A DNA stretch of 64,000 nt from Oscillospiraceae bacterium (GTDB taxonomy: Bacteria; Bacillota; Clostridia; Oscillospirales; Oscillospiraceae): assembly GCA_029257695.1 (NCBI GenBank), contig JARIAU010000025.1, positions 1 through 64,000 of the forward strand, in the 5' to 3' direction. The notes under the pieces were generated by a model. That model ran no database searches. It saw nothing but the letters and a program-made list of their open reading frames with translations, and was not told the origin of the DNA. Positions 35,009 to 43,453 of this stretch are shown here, one piece after another (the first letter of the stretch is position 1; each line of letters starts with the position of its first letter). The translations under genes and the position numbers were made by a program.

Positions 35009-36052
35009 TCAGGCCCGAACGGCCCAGCGCAGTTTTGTGGAGCGGGCTCTTGGGTTGCGGAAGCATTCCTCTTGGGACGGACGAATCACATCTTTGGACA
35101 CTTCCCGGTAGGTGCCGTCCCGCAGCCCCTGTCGGAAGGCTTGCTTCACCAGTCGGTCCTCACCGGAATGGAAGGTCAGAATGGCAATGCGTCCGCCGGA
35201 CTTCATGACTTTGGGCAGCTTGTCCAAGAAGGAATACAGCACCTCATATTCGCTGTTGATGTCAATGCGAAGGGCCTGAAAGCAACGCTGACAGGATTTT
35301 TTCACGCCCTCTTTGCGCTCGGACGCCGGAAGAAAGGACAATGCCTCTTCAATGACCGCCGCCAGCTGCCGGGTGGTGTCAATCGCCCCCACCGTTCGGC
35401 GGTGCTTCAAAATCGCTTTGGCAATTTCGTCCGCATAAGGCTCATCGGAGTTTTCCACCAGCATACCGACCAGTTCCGCATAGTCCAGTTCCCGCAACCG
35501 CTGGGCCGCAGTAACTCCGCTGGTGGGGTCCAGTCGCAGATCCAGAGGCCCATCCTGCTTAAAGGTAAATCCTCGCTCCGGATTGTCGATCTGCATGGAG
35601 GACACCCCCAAATCTGCCAGAAGGAAGTCAAAGGGGACTTCCGGCGCCACTTCATCCAGCCGGGCAAAATTCATCCGGCGGATGGTGAGCAGCTCCGGCC
35701 CATAGCCCAACCCTTCCAGACGAGCTCGGGTCTTTTCCGATTCAATGGGGTCCACATCGGTGGCATACATATGCCCCTTCCCCTGTAATTGCTCCAGCAT
35801 CTTCTGTGTATGACCTCCGTAACCCAAGGTGGCATCCATGCCCACCTCTCCGGGCTGAATCCGAAGGACATCCAAAATCTCCTGCACCATAATGGAAATA
35901 TGCATTCCGGCCGGAGTTTTCCCGCTCCGGATGATTTTTTCCACATCGTCCTGATACTTTTCCGGCTGCAATTCCTTGTACTTTTCACTGAATTTCTTTG
36001 GATGGGTTCCCTTATAGCGCACACGGCGCTTATGCTCCTGCGGTTGATCCAT
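35009..36052 (-). CDS. rsmH: 16S rRNA (cytosine(1402)-N4)-methyltransferase RsmH-like
   Basis: 347 residues from ATG 36052 (GAAAGGAACG upstream); the much longer open frame beyond it is antisense to galE. SAM-binding and RsmH motifs: GMDATLGYGGHTQKMLEQL, YATDVDPIES, DFLLADLGVSSMQIDNPERGFTF, GPLDLRLDP and ILTFHSGEDRLVKQAF. The N-terminus has about 40 extra residues (QEHKRRVRYKGTHPKKFSEKYKELQPEKY), typical of a longer clostridial variant. It is not in a cell-division cluster, so a second, canonical rsmH may exist elsewhere. Confidence 0.85.
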   Translation of the reverse strand: MDQPQEHKRRVRYKGTHPKKFSEKYKELQPEKYQDDVEKIIRSGKTPAGMHISIMVQEILDVLRIQPGEVGMDATLGYGGHTQKMLEQLQGKGHMYATDVDPIESEKTRARLEGLGYGPELLTIRRMNFARLDEVAPEVPFDFLLADLGVSSMQIDNPERGFTFKQDGPLDLRLDPTSGVTAAQRLRELDYAELVGMLVENSDEPYADEIAKAILKHRRTVGAIDTTRQLAAVIEEALSFLPASERKEGVKKSCQRCFQALRIDINSEYEVLYSFLDKLPKVMKSGGRIAILTFHSGEDRLVKQAFRQGLRDGTYREVSKDVIRPSQEECFRNPRARSTKLRWAVRA

Positions 36053-36139
36053 GGTATTCGTTCCTTTCTCTATGCCGACTTTTCCACAAAAAGCCTTGTG
36101 CGTGGTGCAATTTCCCGCTGTTTTTGCGTTCTTTGGCCT

Positions 36140-36168
36140 AGTATACCACACTTTTTCCCATTTGTCCC
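36140..36168 (-). promoter_or_regulatory. Probable promoter of rsmH
   Basis: On the minus strand GGGACA, 17 bp, TATACT with TGTGG before it. Confidence 0.4.
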
Positions 36169-36192
36169 TTTTCCCAGACACCCTCGCTTCCC

Positions 36193-36221
36193 TTGTCAAT
36201 CTTAGACTGATATGGTAGAAT
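36193..36221 (+). promoter_or_regulatory. Sigma-A promoter of galE
   Basis: TTGTCA, 17 bp, TAGAAT. Confidence 0.6.
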
Positions 36222-36277
36222 ACAGCGAAGAACACGGGAAAAAATGAGCGATTTCCCGGTGAAAGGATGTTGGTTCC

Positions 36278-37261
36278 ATGGCAATTTTGGTTCTGGGTGG
36301 TGCCGGATACATCGGCTCCCATACCGTAAACGAGCTGATCCATACCGGACAAGAGGTCGTTGTGGCAGACAATCTGCTGACCGGCTTCCGAGAGGCAGTC
36401 CACCCCAAGGCCCGTTTTTATCAAGTGGATATTCGCAACAAAGCAGAGCTGGACCGGCTGTTTGAACAGGAATCCATTGACGGCGTGATTCACTTTGCCG
36501 CCTCTTCGCAGGTGGGCGAATCCATGAGCGACCCACTGAAATACTATGACAACAACCTCTGCGGCACCACGGTGCTGCTGCGCTCCATGGTGGAGCACGG
36601 AGTGGACAAAATCGTATTCTCCTCCACCGCTGCCACCTATGGCGAGCCGGAGCAGGTCCCCATCTCCGAAGGAGATGCCACTGTACCCACCAACTGCTAC
36701 GGAGAGACCAAGCTGGCCATGGAACGGCTGATGCACTGGACCAGTCAGGCGCACGGCCTGCGGTATGTGGCCCTGCGCTACTTCAATGCCTGCGGCGCAC
36801 ATCCGGACGGACACATCGGTGAGGCTCACGATCCGGAAACCCACCTCATTCCCTTAATCCTGCAAGTTCCCAACGGTCAGCGTGAAAAAATCTCCATCTT
36901 CGGCGACGATTATCCCACGAAAGATGGCACCTGTGTCCGGGATTATATTCATGTCAACGATCTTGCGCAGGCCCATATCCTGGCGTTGGACTATCTGATG
37001 CAGGGTGGAGAAAACAATGTATTCAATCTGGGCAACGGGGTTGGCTTCACGGTGCAGGAAGTGATTGATGTGGCACGCAAGGTGACCGGTCACCCCATTC
37101 CGGCGCAGCTCTGTCCTCGCCGGGCCGGCGACCCTGCACAGTTGGTGGCCTCTTCGGAAAAGGCCCGCACCGTGTTGGGCTGGACCCCCCAGTATGCCGA
37201 CCTGGAAACCATCGTTTCCACTGCATGGAATTGGCACAAGCATCATCCCAACGGTTTTTGA
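36278..37261 (+). CDS. galE: UDP-glucose 4-epimerase
   Basis: 327 residues; GAAAGGATG lies upstream of the ATG. NAD-binding GGAGYIGSH at the very start, IHFAASSQVGES, the catalytic Ser/Tyr/Lys (SSTAATYG and NCYGETKLAME, YxxxK), ALRYFNACGAHPDG and DGTCVRDYIHVNDLA. It interconverts UDP-Glc and UDP-Gal (perhaps also the N-acetyl forms) in the cytoplasm. The UDP-galactopyranose mutase gene follows 257 bp downstream, so GalE can supply its substrate, although a terminator separates them. Confidence 0.93.
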   Translation: MAILVLGGAGYIGSHTVNELIHTGQEVVVADNLLTGFREAVHPKARFYQVDIRNKAELDRLFEQESIDGVIHFAASSQVGESMSDPLKYYDNNLCGTTVLLRSMVEHGVDKIVFSSTAATYGEPEQVPISEGDATVPTNCYGETKLAMERLMHWTSQAHGLRYVALRYFNACGAHPDGHIGEAHDPETHLIPLILQVPNGQREKISIFGDDYPTKDGTCVRDYIHVNDLAQAHILALDYLMQGGENNVFNLGNGVGFTVQEVIDVARKVTGHPIPAQLCPRRAGDPAQLVASSEKARTVLGWTPQYADLETIVSTAWNWHKHHPNGF

Positions 37262-37270
37262 CACAGTTTT

Positions 37271-37302
37271 GTTCCCGATTCCGATGAATCGGGAACTTTT
37301 TT
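37271..37302 (+). terminator. Terminator of galE
   Basis: GTTCCCGATTC/GAATCGGGAAC arms, 4-nt loop, TTTTTT. Confidence 0.9.
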
Positions 37303-37453
37303 CGCCTACCTCACCGTAAGGCCCGAACCAAACAGCTGCTTCGGCCGGCACGCTCATGAAATCCCACCTTCACAGCGATTCCATTCCGCACGCAGCCTGC
37401 ATCCGTTCGTTTCTTAAGAATTGCAAAGGTCCGCATCGCCCCCGCTCCGGTGC

Positions 37454-37482
37454 TTGTGCATTTGTTTCCTTTGCGTTATAAT
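37454..37482 (+). promoter_or_regulatory. Probable promoter of glf
   Basis: TTGTGC, 17 bp, TATAAT, 36 bp before the start codon. Confidence 0.55.
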
Positions 37483-37518
37483 TGGTTTGTCTCATTTTGT
37501 CACAAGAGGTGCATTTGA

Positions 37519-38631
37519 ATGTATGATTATTTAGTGGTCGGCGCTGGTTTGTACGGAGCCGTCTTTGCTCACGAAGCAAAAAAAGCCGGCAAGTCGGTCT
37601 TGGTCGTGGACCGCAGACCCAACATCGCCGGCAATGTGTATACCGAACAAACCGAGGGGATTCATGTCCATAAGTATGGTGCCCACATCTTCCACACCAA
37701 CAACACGGCGGTCTGGAATTTTGTGAATCAGTTTGCCACCTTCAACCGGTTCACCAACGCCCCCGTGGCCAACTACAAAGGGGAGCTTTACTCCATGCCC
37801 TTCAATATGTACACCTTCAACCAAATGTGGGGGGTTGTCACGCCGGAGGAAGCAGCCGCCAAGCTAGAGGAGCAGCGCAAGGAAATCTCCGGAGCGCCTC
37901 AAAATCTCGAAGAACAGGCCATCAAGCTGGTCGGCCGGGATATATATGAAAAGCTGGTAAAGGGCTACACAGAGAAGCAGTGGGGCCGTGACTGCAAAGA
38001 TCTGCCGGCCTTTATCATCAAGCGCCTTCCGGTCCGCCTGACCTTTGACAACAACTACTTCAATGCCCTCTATCAGGGCATTCCGGTGGGCGGTTACACC
38101 AAACTGGTCGCCAATATGTTGGATGGCATCGAAGTGCGGCTCAACGAGGACTATCTGGAGCATAAGGAAGAATTTGACGCCATGGCTCACAAGGTCATCT
38201 ATACCGGCGCCATCGACGCTTATTTCCACTACTCCCTCGGCCCGCTGGAGTACCGCTCCGTCCGCTTTGAACATGAGATTCTGGATAAGCCGAATTTCCA
38301 AGGCAATGCCGCCGTCAACTACACCGACCGGGACACTCCTTGGACCCGCATCATCGAGCATAAGTGGTTCCAGTTCGGCAAGGACGACGAAGGCAACGAT
38401 CTGCCCAAAACCATCATCAGCCGAGAGTACAGTTCCGAATGGCAGCTTGGCGACGAGCCCTATTATCCCGTCAATGACGAGAAAAACGGCGCACGCTATG
38501 CCGCCTACAAGGCTCTGGCGGACAAAGAAGACCGCATTCTGTTCGGCGGCCGACTGGGCGAGTACAAGTATTATGACATGGATGCCGTCATCGCCTCCGC
38601 CTTGGATTTGTGCGACCGGGAACTGCATTGA
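37519..38631 (+). CDS. glf: UDP-galactopyranose mutase
   Basis: 370 residues, AAGAGGTG before the ATG. FAD-binding YLVVGAGLYGAVFAHEAKKAG and VVDRRPNIAGNVYTEQTEGIHVHKYGAHIFHT, then ALYQGIPVGGYTKLVANML, IYTGAIDAYF and ILFGGRLGEYKYYDMD. It converts UDP-galactopyranose to UDP-galactofuranose, a precursor of surface galactofuranose glycans. Galf transferases are not in the window. Confidence 0.95.
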   Translation: MYDYLVVGAGLYGAVFAHEAKKAGKSVLVVDRRPNIAGNVYTEQTEGIHVHKYGAHIFHTNNTAVWNFVNQFATFNRFTNAPVANYKGELYSMPFNMYTFNQMWGVVTPEEAAAKLEEQRKEISGAPQNLEEQAIKLVGRDIYEKLVKGYTEKQWGRDCKDLPAFIIKRLPVRLTFDNNYFNALYQGIPVGGYTKLVANMLDGIEVRLNEDYLEHKEEFDAMAHKVIYTGAIDAYFHYSLGPLEYRSVRFEHEILDKPNFQGNAAVNYTDRDTPWTRIIEHKWFQFGKDDEGNDLPKTIISREYSSEWQLGDEPYYPVNDEKNGARYAAYKALADKEDRILFGGRLGEYKYYDMDAVIASALDLCDRELH

Positions 38632-38638
38632 TCCTTTC

Positions 38639-38685
38639 ATCGGATGTGTCACACGCTGTGTGACACATCCGATGTTCTTTTTCCC
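38639..38685 (+). terminator. Terminator of glf
   Basis: 16-bp perfect arms (ATCGGATGTGTCACAC), 3-nt loop; GTTCTTTTT follows. Confidence 0.85.
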
Positions 38686-38816
38686 TTCGCTTTCTACTTG
38701 GATAAACCAATTTCGCCAAATGTTCCGTTTGAATTCTCTCATCAAATCCATTTACCGGAATAAAAATCCTCTTTTCTCAAATAATAGCACAAAGTTTTGT
38801 AGGAGGAATTGGATTC

Positions 38817-39359
38817 ATGAAAGCAACCGGTATTGTGCGCAGAATTGATGACTTAGGCCGTGTCGTGATTCCCAAGGAGATCCGCCGTACCATGCGGATT
38901 CGGGAAGGGGACCCTCTGGAAATTTACACAGACCGAGACGGAGAAGTGATCTTCCGCAAATACTCCCTTATGAGCAGCATCAGTGAATTTGCCGAAGAAA
39001 TCTGCTACGCAGTCCATGCCACCACCGGACTGCCTACCCTGATCACCGACCGGGACACCGTGCTGGCGGTGGCCGGCTCTCCTAAGCGGGAATTTGGGGA
39101 CAAGCCGGTATCGCCTCAACTGGAGCAGATCATGGGGCAGCGCAGCATGTATCGACCCAAGCCCCAAGAGCTGCCCACCCCCGTCATCTCCGGCAGCGAC
39201 CGCCTCGCCATCGGGGTTGCCGCTCCCATCTTGTCCCAAGGGGATGTGCTTGGCTGCATCATCATCGGCACAACCGGCGCAGACACCCTCATCAGCGAGA
39301 AGGAATGCACACTGGCGCAGACGCTGGCCGGTCTTTTGGGGCGCCATATGGAAGGCTGA
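38817..39359 (+). CDS. spoVT: Stage V sporulation protein T
   Basis: 180 residues, TAGGAGGAATTGGATTC before the ATG. The N-terminal swapped-hairpin AbrB-type DNA-binding domain MKATGIVRRIDDLGRVVIPKEIRRTMRIREGDPLEIY is nearly canonical; the C-terminal GAF-like domain (about 55-178) matches SpoVT, not the shorter AbrB. It is a forespore regulator acting with sigma-G. Upstream, GGAATA and CAAATAA 15 bp apart are a weak sigma-G-like pair. Confidence 0.92.
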   Translation: MKATGIVRRIDDLGRVVIPKEIRRTMRIREGDPLEIYTDRDGEVIFRKYSLMSSISEFAEEICYAVHATTGLPTLITDRDTVLAVAGSPKREFGDKPVSPQLEQIMGQRSMYRPKPQELPTPVISGSDRLAIGVAAPILSQGDVLGCIIIGTTGADTLISEKECTLAQTLAGLLGRHMEG

Positions 39360-39365
39360 ACAAAC

Positions 39366-39393
39366 AAGGCAGAACACGGTGGTGTTCTGCCTT
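39366..39393 (+). terminator. Terminator-like hairpin after spoVT
   Basis: AAGGCAGAACAC/GTGTTCTGCCTT arms, 4-nt loop; the tail is only weakly T-rich. Confidence 0.6.
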
Positions 39394-39502
39394 GCGACTT
39401 TGGAAAAGAATTGCTCTTTTTCTCCAATTATGGTATCCTTTGAGTATCACAATTCAATTTTAGGGGCCCGTTTTCCCCTCAATAGAAGGTCGAGGATTTC
39501 AT

Positions 39503-40513
39503 ATGGAAGAAAACACTACTGCAAAAAAAGTGATGCTCTCCGGCATTCAGCCCAGCGGCGATCTGCATCTGGGCAACTATCTGGGCGCCATCAAGACTTG
39601 GTCCAATCGCTCCGAGCTGTATGACTGCTACTACTTCATGGCCGATATGCACACCATCACCGTGCGTCAGACGCCGGCGGATCTGCGCCGCCGCACGCTG
39701 GAGCAGCTGGCCATTTACATCGCCTGCGGTCTGGACCCGGAAAAAAACACCCTTTTTGTCCAGAGCCATGTGCCCGCCCACGCACAGCTTGGCTGGGTGC
39801 TGGACTGCTACACCATGTTTGGTGAGCTGAGCCGCATGACCCAGTTTAAGGATAAGTCCGCAAAAAATGCCGACAACATCAATGCCGGCTTGTTCACCTA
39901 TCCTTCCCTGATGGCGGCCGACATTCTGCTGTATCAGCCTGACCTGATCCCCGTGGGGCAGGATCAGAAGCAGCATTGTGAGCTGACCCGTGACATCGCC
40001 CGCCGGTTCAACAACATTTACGGCGATGTGTTCAAAATCCCCGAACCCTTTATTCCCAAGGAGGGTGCCCGCATCATGAGCCTGAATGCACCGGACAGCA
40101 AGATGAGCAAGTCCATGCCCGAAGGCTGTGTCTTCCTGATGGAAAAGCCCGAAGACATCATGCGCAAGTTCAAGCGTGCCGTCACGGACAGCGATACGGA
40201 GAACTGCATCCGCTTTGATGCCGAAGCAAAGCCCGGTGTGGCGAACCTGATGAATATTTATGCTGCCTGTACCGGAAAGACCATCGACGAGATCACTGCC
40301 GAGTTCGAGGGCAAGGGCTACGGTGCCTTCAAGCCCGTGGTGGGCGAGGCCGTAGTGGAAACGCTGCGTCCCATTCGAGAGGAAGCACAGCGCCTCATCA
40401 CTGACAAGGCTTATCTCTCCGATGTCTGCAAGAAGGGTGCCGAGAAGGCCAACTATGTGGCCAACAAGACCCTGCGGAAGGTCTACAAAAAGGTTGGCTT
40501 CCTGCAGCTTTAA
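39503..40513 (+). CDS. trpS: Tryptophanyl-tRNA synthetase
   Basis: 336 residues. Class I signature PSGDLHLGNYLGA (HIGH-like) and KMSKS (DSKMSKSMPEG), with VGQDQKQHCELTRDIARRFN typical of TrpRS. It charges tRNA-Trp. No T-box leader is visible upstream; only a short AGGGG/CCCCT hairpin. Confidence 0.95.
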   Translation: MEENTTAKKVMLSGIQPSGDLHLGNYLGAIKTWSNRSELYDCYYFMADMHTITVRQTPADLRRRTLEQLAIYIACGLDPEKNTLFVQSHVPAHAQLGWVLDCYTMFGELSRMTQFKDKSAKNADNINAGLFTYPSLMAADILLYQPDLIPVGQDQKQHCELTRDIARRFNNIYGDVFKIPEPFIPKEGARIMSLNAPDSKMSKSMPEGCVFLMEKPEDIMRKFKRAVTDSDTENCIRFDAEAKPGVANLMNIYAACTGKTIDEITAEFEGKGYGAFKPVVGEAVVETLRPIREEAQRLITDKAYLSDVCKKGAEKANYVANKTLRKVYKKVGFLQL

Positions 40514-40515
40514 CT

Positions 40516-40809
40516 TCACAAACCCATCAGTACGACGAGGGCCAGCACAATCAGCCAGTCCTCGTCGTCGCTTTCCAGAAAGAGATAGACCAAAATCAGG
40601 AGGAGCAGCAGGTCCCCATGGTCAAAGCGGTCCAAATGCAGCAGTTGCAGCAGCCGCTCCGGCTTCGGGATTCCGCCCTCCAGCAGATGCCGGAGCATGC
40701 CGCCCAGTCCGCCTGTGCCGGTCTGCCGATTTGGACCGCTCTGCCTGCCCGTGTTCGAAGGGGCCGCCCCCGGCTCCTCTGCCGGAATATACTGGTTATA
40801 CATTCCCAT
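40516..40809 (-). CDS. Small hydrophobic-tail protein of unknown function
   Basis: 97 residues, overlapping the upstream 134-residue gene by 14 bp. The N-terminal half is polar and rich in Pro, Gly and Gln; the C-terminal half is LLQLLHLDRFDHGDLLLLLILVYLFLESDDEDWLIVLALVVLMGL, two hydrophobic helices separated by acidic ESDDED. It resembles a type often seen in spore-forming Clostridia beside the next two genes, but I know no function. Its stop is convergent with trpS, 2 bp away. Confidence 0.6.
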   Translation of the reverse strand: MGMYNQYIPAEEPGAAPSNTGRQSGPNRQTGTGGLGGMLRHLLEGGIPKPERLLQLLHLDRFDHGDLLLLLILVYLFLESDDEDWLIVLALVVLMGL

Positions 40810-41200
40810 CCTCCCGAAACAGCTTCATGGAACTGCGGATCACACGGGACAGACGGGTGATCCGAATGGCTTTCTCCACCTTTTCCTGACTTTCCTGCTT
40901 CAAAAACGGCTTGAGTGCCAGCAGCAGCGCCTGCTTTTCGTCCGCTCCAGCCGTATATTCCTGCACCAACGGCAGCAGCTTTTGCAGCAGGGTGGGATCA
41001 AATCCCCCCAACAGGCTGCCCAGTCCTCCCAACGGATCTGTCCCAGGCATTGGCGGTGTCTGCTCGGACGCCGCCGGAGCCGCTTCGCTCGCTCCGCCGC
41101 TCTCCCCGCCGCCGGACAGGCGGTTGGCCAGAGACAGGATTTGCTCCATGGTCTCCGGAGAGGAGAGGATCGCATTCAATTTGTCTTCCCATTCATTCAC
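40796..41200 (-). CDS. Small helical protein of unknown function
   Basis: 134 residues. An N-terminal helix (MNEWEDKLNAILSSPETMEQILSLANRL), a Gly/Ala/Pro-rich linker (about 30-62), then LLQKLLPLVQEYTAGADEKQALLLALKPFLKQESQEKVEKAIRITRLSRVIRSSMKLF, amphipathic helices with a basic end. It looks like a scaffold or membrane-associated protein. Middle gene of a three-gene minus cluster downstream of trpS. Confidence 0.6.
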   Translation of the reverse strand: MNEWEDKLNAILSSPETMEQILSLANRLSGGGESGGASEAAPAASEQTPPMPGTDPLGGLGSLLGGFDPTLLQKLLPLVQEYTAGADEKQALLLALKPFLKQESQEKVEKAIRITRLSRVIRSSMKLFREDGNV

Positions 41201-41225
41201 GGTGCGGCCCCTCCTCTCTCTGGCT

Positions 41226-41483
41226 TCAGCGGTTCAGTTTGTTCTGAATCTGAGAAATCAGCTTCGCCCCCTCCTGGGTTGCGGACAGGGCTTCGATCAT
41301 TTTTTGCAGTGCCGTATGGTCGCCCTGCTTGGCGTGTTCCGCCGCAGACTGAAGGGTTCCGCCGCTTTGGCGGTTCAGCAGTTGGGCCAGCTGCCGGACC
41401 TCCGGCGCATTCATCAGTGCACGCAGCTGCTCCGGATGCTTGAGGATCTCTTGTGGATCCATCGGACGGTTTTGTTCTGCCAT
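41226..41483 (-). CDS. Small helical protein with N-terminal PEQL-type segments, unknown function
   Basis: 85 residues from ATG 41483 (AAAGGTGGGAG upstream). MAEQNRPMDPQEILKHPEQL, then MNAPEVRQLAQLLNRQSGG, AAEHAKQGDHTALQKMIEALSATQEGAKLISQIQNKL. The segment order (short helices, then a GDxxALQKMIExLxxTxEGxxLI pattern) echoes the neighbouring 134-residue protein, whose first helix has PETMEQILSLANRLSGG, so the two may be distant relatives. First gene of the cluster. Confidence 0.6.
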   Translation of the reverse strand: MAEQNRPMDPQEILKHPEQLRALMNAPEVRQLAQLLNRQSGGTLQSAAEHAKQGDHTALQKMIEALSATQEGAKLISQIQNKLNR

Positions 41484-41541
41484 TAAAACTCCCACCTTTC
41501 CTGTTTTCATTATATGCTTTGACTGAGAGGATGTGACGCAA

Positions 41542-42006
41542 ATGAAGATCATGGTGGTGTCTGACTCCCACGGACGGATTGAGGATACGATTTTGGAAGT
41601 CGCATCGGTGCATCCCGATGCCATCTTTCACTTAGGAGATCACTGGCGGGACGGTGAAGAGCTGGCCTTTGCCTATCCGGAGATCCCTCTCTATCAGGTC
41701 CCCGGAAACTGTGACTTTTCCGTGGTTGGACAACCGTCAGAGCGGCTGGTAACACTGGGCGGAGTGAAATTTTTGCTCTGCCATGGCCACACCTACGCCG
41801 TGAAAAACGGCTATGGCTCCGCCGTTCACCACGCCCGCAGCGAAGGAGCTGATGTACTGCTCTGCGGCCATACGCACCAGCCCCACTACGAGGAATTCGG
41901 CCGCTTGCAGCTGTTCAATCCAGGCAGCGTGGGCTATGAACACACCTATGGCCTGATTACCGTGCAAAACGGTATCGCCGCCTGTCGTCTGTGCCGCATG
42001 GAATGA
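41542..42006 (+). CDS. YfcE/MJ0936-type metallophosphoesterase
   Basis: 154 residues from ATG 41542 (GAGAGG upstream); GTG at 41533 is too close to the RBS. Calcineurin-like motifs: VVSDSHG (DxH), FHLGDHWRDG (GD), VPGNCDF (GNxD), LCHGH and LLCGHTHQP (GHxH). Small single-domain phosphodiesterase acting on phosphodiesters such as cyclic or linear nucleotides; true substrate unknown. It diverges from the three-gene cluster. Confidence 0.87.
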   Translation: MKIMVVSDSHGRIEDTILEVASVHPDAIFHLGDHWRDGEELAFAYPEIPLYQVPGNCDFSVVGQPSERLVTLGGVKFLLCHGHTYAVKNGYGSAVHHARSEGADVLLCGHTHQPHYEEFGRLQLFNPGSVGYEHTYGLITVQNGIAACRLCRME

Positions 42007-42009
42007 AAA

Positions 42010-42040
42010 AACACCCCCGACCTCGGTCGGGGGTGTTCTT
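42010..42040. terminator. Bidirectional terminator
   Basis: AACACCCCCGAC/GTCGGGGGTGTT arms, 4-nt loop, between the phosphodiesterase and the convergent pth2-like gene. Confidence 0.8.
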
Positions 42041-42044
42041 CGAT

Positions 42045-42473
42045 TTAATACAGCGGCAGACCACCGGTCAGCGCATCCGCCCGCTCGGCCTCCAGCGGCT
42101 CAAAGGCCAGTGCGGTATAAGTCCACTCGCCATGGAACTCCGTGAGGCCTGCATCCTGAATCAGTGCAGTCACCACACCGGCTTCCCGGGCCTTCCGGTC
42201 CAATTCCAGCAGGGCCTCCTCCGAATCCACATAGACGCAGATTTTCGCCATGCCATACCGGAACCAATCCGTCAGCGGGCTTTCCTGTCCCTCCGCTGCG
42301 TCAAGAAAGGCATTCCCTTCCGAATCCACCTTCAGCTGTTCCATGCGGTGTTCCTTGACAATGGCTCGCAGCACCGCCTCCACCGAGGCATGGGATGCCT
42401 GTGCGGCAATCTTTCCCTTCCGCATTTTCAGGTCCCTGCGGACCACCAACATTTGTTTACTGCGATAAGCCAT
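42045..42473 (-). CDS. Peptidyl-tRNA hydrolase 2 (archaeal/eukaryotic type)
   Basis: 142 residues. QMLVVRRDLKMRKGKIAAQASHASVEAVLRA is the Pth2 signature (VxRxDLxMxxGKxAAQxxHA), and MAKICVYVDSEEALLELDRKAREAGVVTALIQDAGLTE carries the second conserved block (LxxxAxxxGLxxxxIxDAGxT). It should free tRNA from stalled peptidyl-tRNA, unrelated to bacterial Pth1. It begins directly after the UPF0173 gene (1-bp spacing), as part of a two-gene operon. Confidence 0.88.
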   Translation of the reverse strand: MAYRSKQMLVVRRDLKMRKGKIAAQASHASVEAVLRAIVKEHRMEQLKVDSEGNAFLDAAEGQESPLTDWFRYGMAKICVYVDSEEALLELDRKAREAGVVTALIQDAGLTEFHGEWTYTALAFEPLEAERADALTGGLPLY

Positions 42474-42474
42474 A

Positions 42475-43095
42475 TCAACGCACCAACTTTGGAATCAGAA
42501 TTTGTTCCGGCATCTCCGGTTCAATGGTAACACAATTACTCTCTGCACGGATCACCGGCATCTCCGTCTCCAAAAACGGTTCCAGTGTAGACAGTACCCG
42601 ATAACCCACAACCCCTTCCCGATAGTGCATAGGAACCGTCACGCGAGGCCGCAGCAGCCGCATCATGTCATGGGCTTCTCGGGCATCAATGGTGTAATGC
42701 CCGCCCACAGGAAGAAGGAGCAAATCCGGCCGACCGATTTCCTCCGCCTGTTCCGGCGTGAGCGCACAGCCCTGATCCCCCATATGGACCAACCGCAGCC
42801 CCTCTGCCTCGAAAATATGGATAAGATTTTCACCCCGATGGGCCCCGCCGTGGTGGTCGTGAGCTCCGGACACGGTGCGTACCGAACAGCACAATGGCCG
42901 TCCGGTTAGAATCACCCGTTCCACTCCGTTGTGGTCGGAATGGTCATGACTGGACAGCGCCGCATCCGCCGTAAGCTGGGGCAGATGCAGTCCAGGTACA
43001 TACCCGGCAGAATAAGGATCAATCACAAGACTGCTTCCGGCCAGTTCGATCCGGAAGCAGGAATGACCATACCAAGTGACAATCGCCTGACTCAA
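42475..43095 (-). CDS. UPF0173 metal-dependent hydrolase (metallo-beta-lactamase fold)
   Basis: 206 residues from TTG 43095, chosen because GGAGG lies 7 nt upstream; the ATG at 43113 would put the RBS inside the gene. Motifs: VTWYGHSCFRIE, DAALSSHDHSDHNGV (HxHxDH), VHMGDQG, LLPVGGHYTIDAREA and VTVPMHY are those of UPF0173/YtkL/UlaG-like proteins. Hydrolase of unknown substrate, first gene of an operon with pth2. Confidence 0.85.
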   Translation of the reverse strand: MSQAIVTWYGHSCFRIELAGSSLVIDPYSAGYVPGLHLPQLTADAALSSHDHSDHNGVERVILTGRPLCCSVRTVSGAHDHHGGAHRGENLIHIFEAEGLRLVHMGDQGCALTPEQAEEIGRPDLLLLPVGGHYTIDAREAHDMMRLLRPRVTVPMHYREGVVGYRVLSTLEPFLETEMPVIRAESNCVTIEPEMPEQILIPKLVR

Positions 43096-43421
43096 TGTGA
43101 TGCCTCCATACATGTTCTATCTTCGTGCATTTTTTGCACATTCTTTCCTTCAATGCTCTAATATTACCATAATTCCTTGTCCAATCAAGGACATTTTTGT
43201 CGTTTTCCTTTTTTCTATGTTGGGCTGTAAATGGATGGCTTTATTCTTTGTCGATTTGGTGATTTTTTCCCGCACCGGTTTTGATTGGGATATTGACAGC
43301 CTGTTCTGCCCCCGTTCCCATCGTTTTTCGTATGGTTGCATACGCCCTCTCCCATAAGGCAGTCTCCATGGAATCCCGCAGTATCTATGTTCCTTTGGTG
43401 TGGTTTTCCTGCAATCTTACA
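43096..43421. other. Gene-free gap between the UPF0173 and HD-hydrolase genes
   Basis: About 330 bp without a supportable gene. On the minus strand TTGATT, 16 bp, TAATAT (around 43155-43185) may be the promoter of the UPF0173 operon, and small hairpins GTGCA/TGCAC and CCTTG/CAAGG lie in its leader. The part 43200-43420 is T-rich on the plus strand; a short frame there (around 43330-43400, KAVSMESRSIYVPL) has no RBS and may be chance. Confidence 0.4.
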
Positions 43422-43452
43422 AACATCGGCGCAGGGTCCCTGCGCCGATGTT
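43422..43452 (-). terminator. Terminator of the HD-hydrolase gene
   Basis: Near-perfect 31-nt palindrome (AACATCGGCGCAGGG arms) directly past the stop at 43454, followed on the minus strand by TGTAAG. Confidence 0.7.
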
Positions 43453-43453
43453 C

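Noticed and set aside
36053-36844. Upstream extension of rsmH to 36844
   Set aside because: The extension is antisense to galE and passes through the rsmH promoter; the ATG at 36052 has a good RBS and gives a normal RsmH start.
39394-39502. T-box leader before trpS
   Set aside because: The gap is too short and lacks a T-box sequence or Trp specifier stem.
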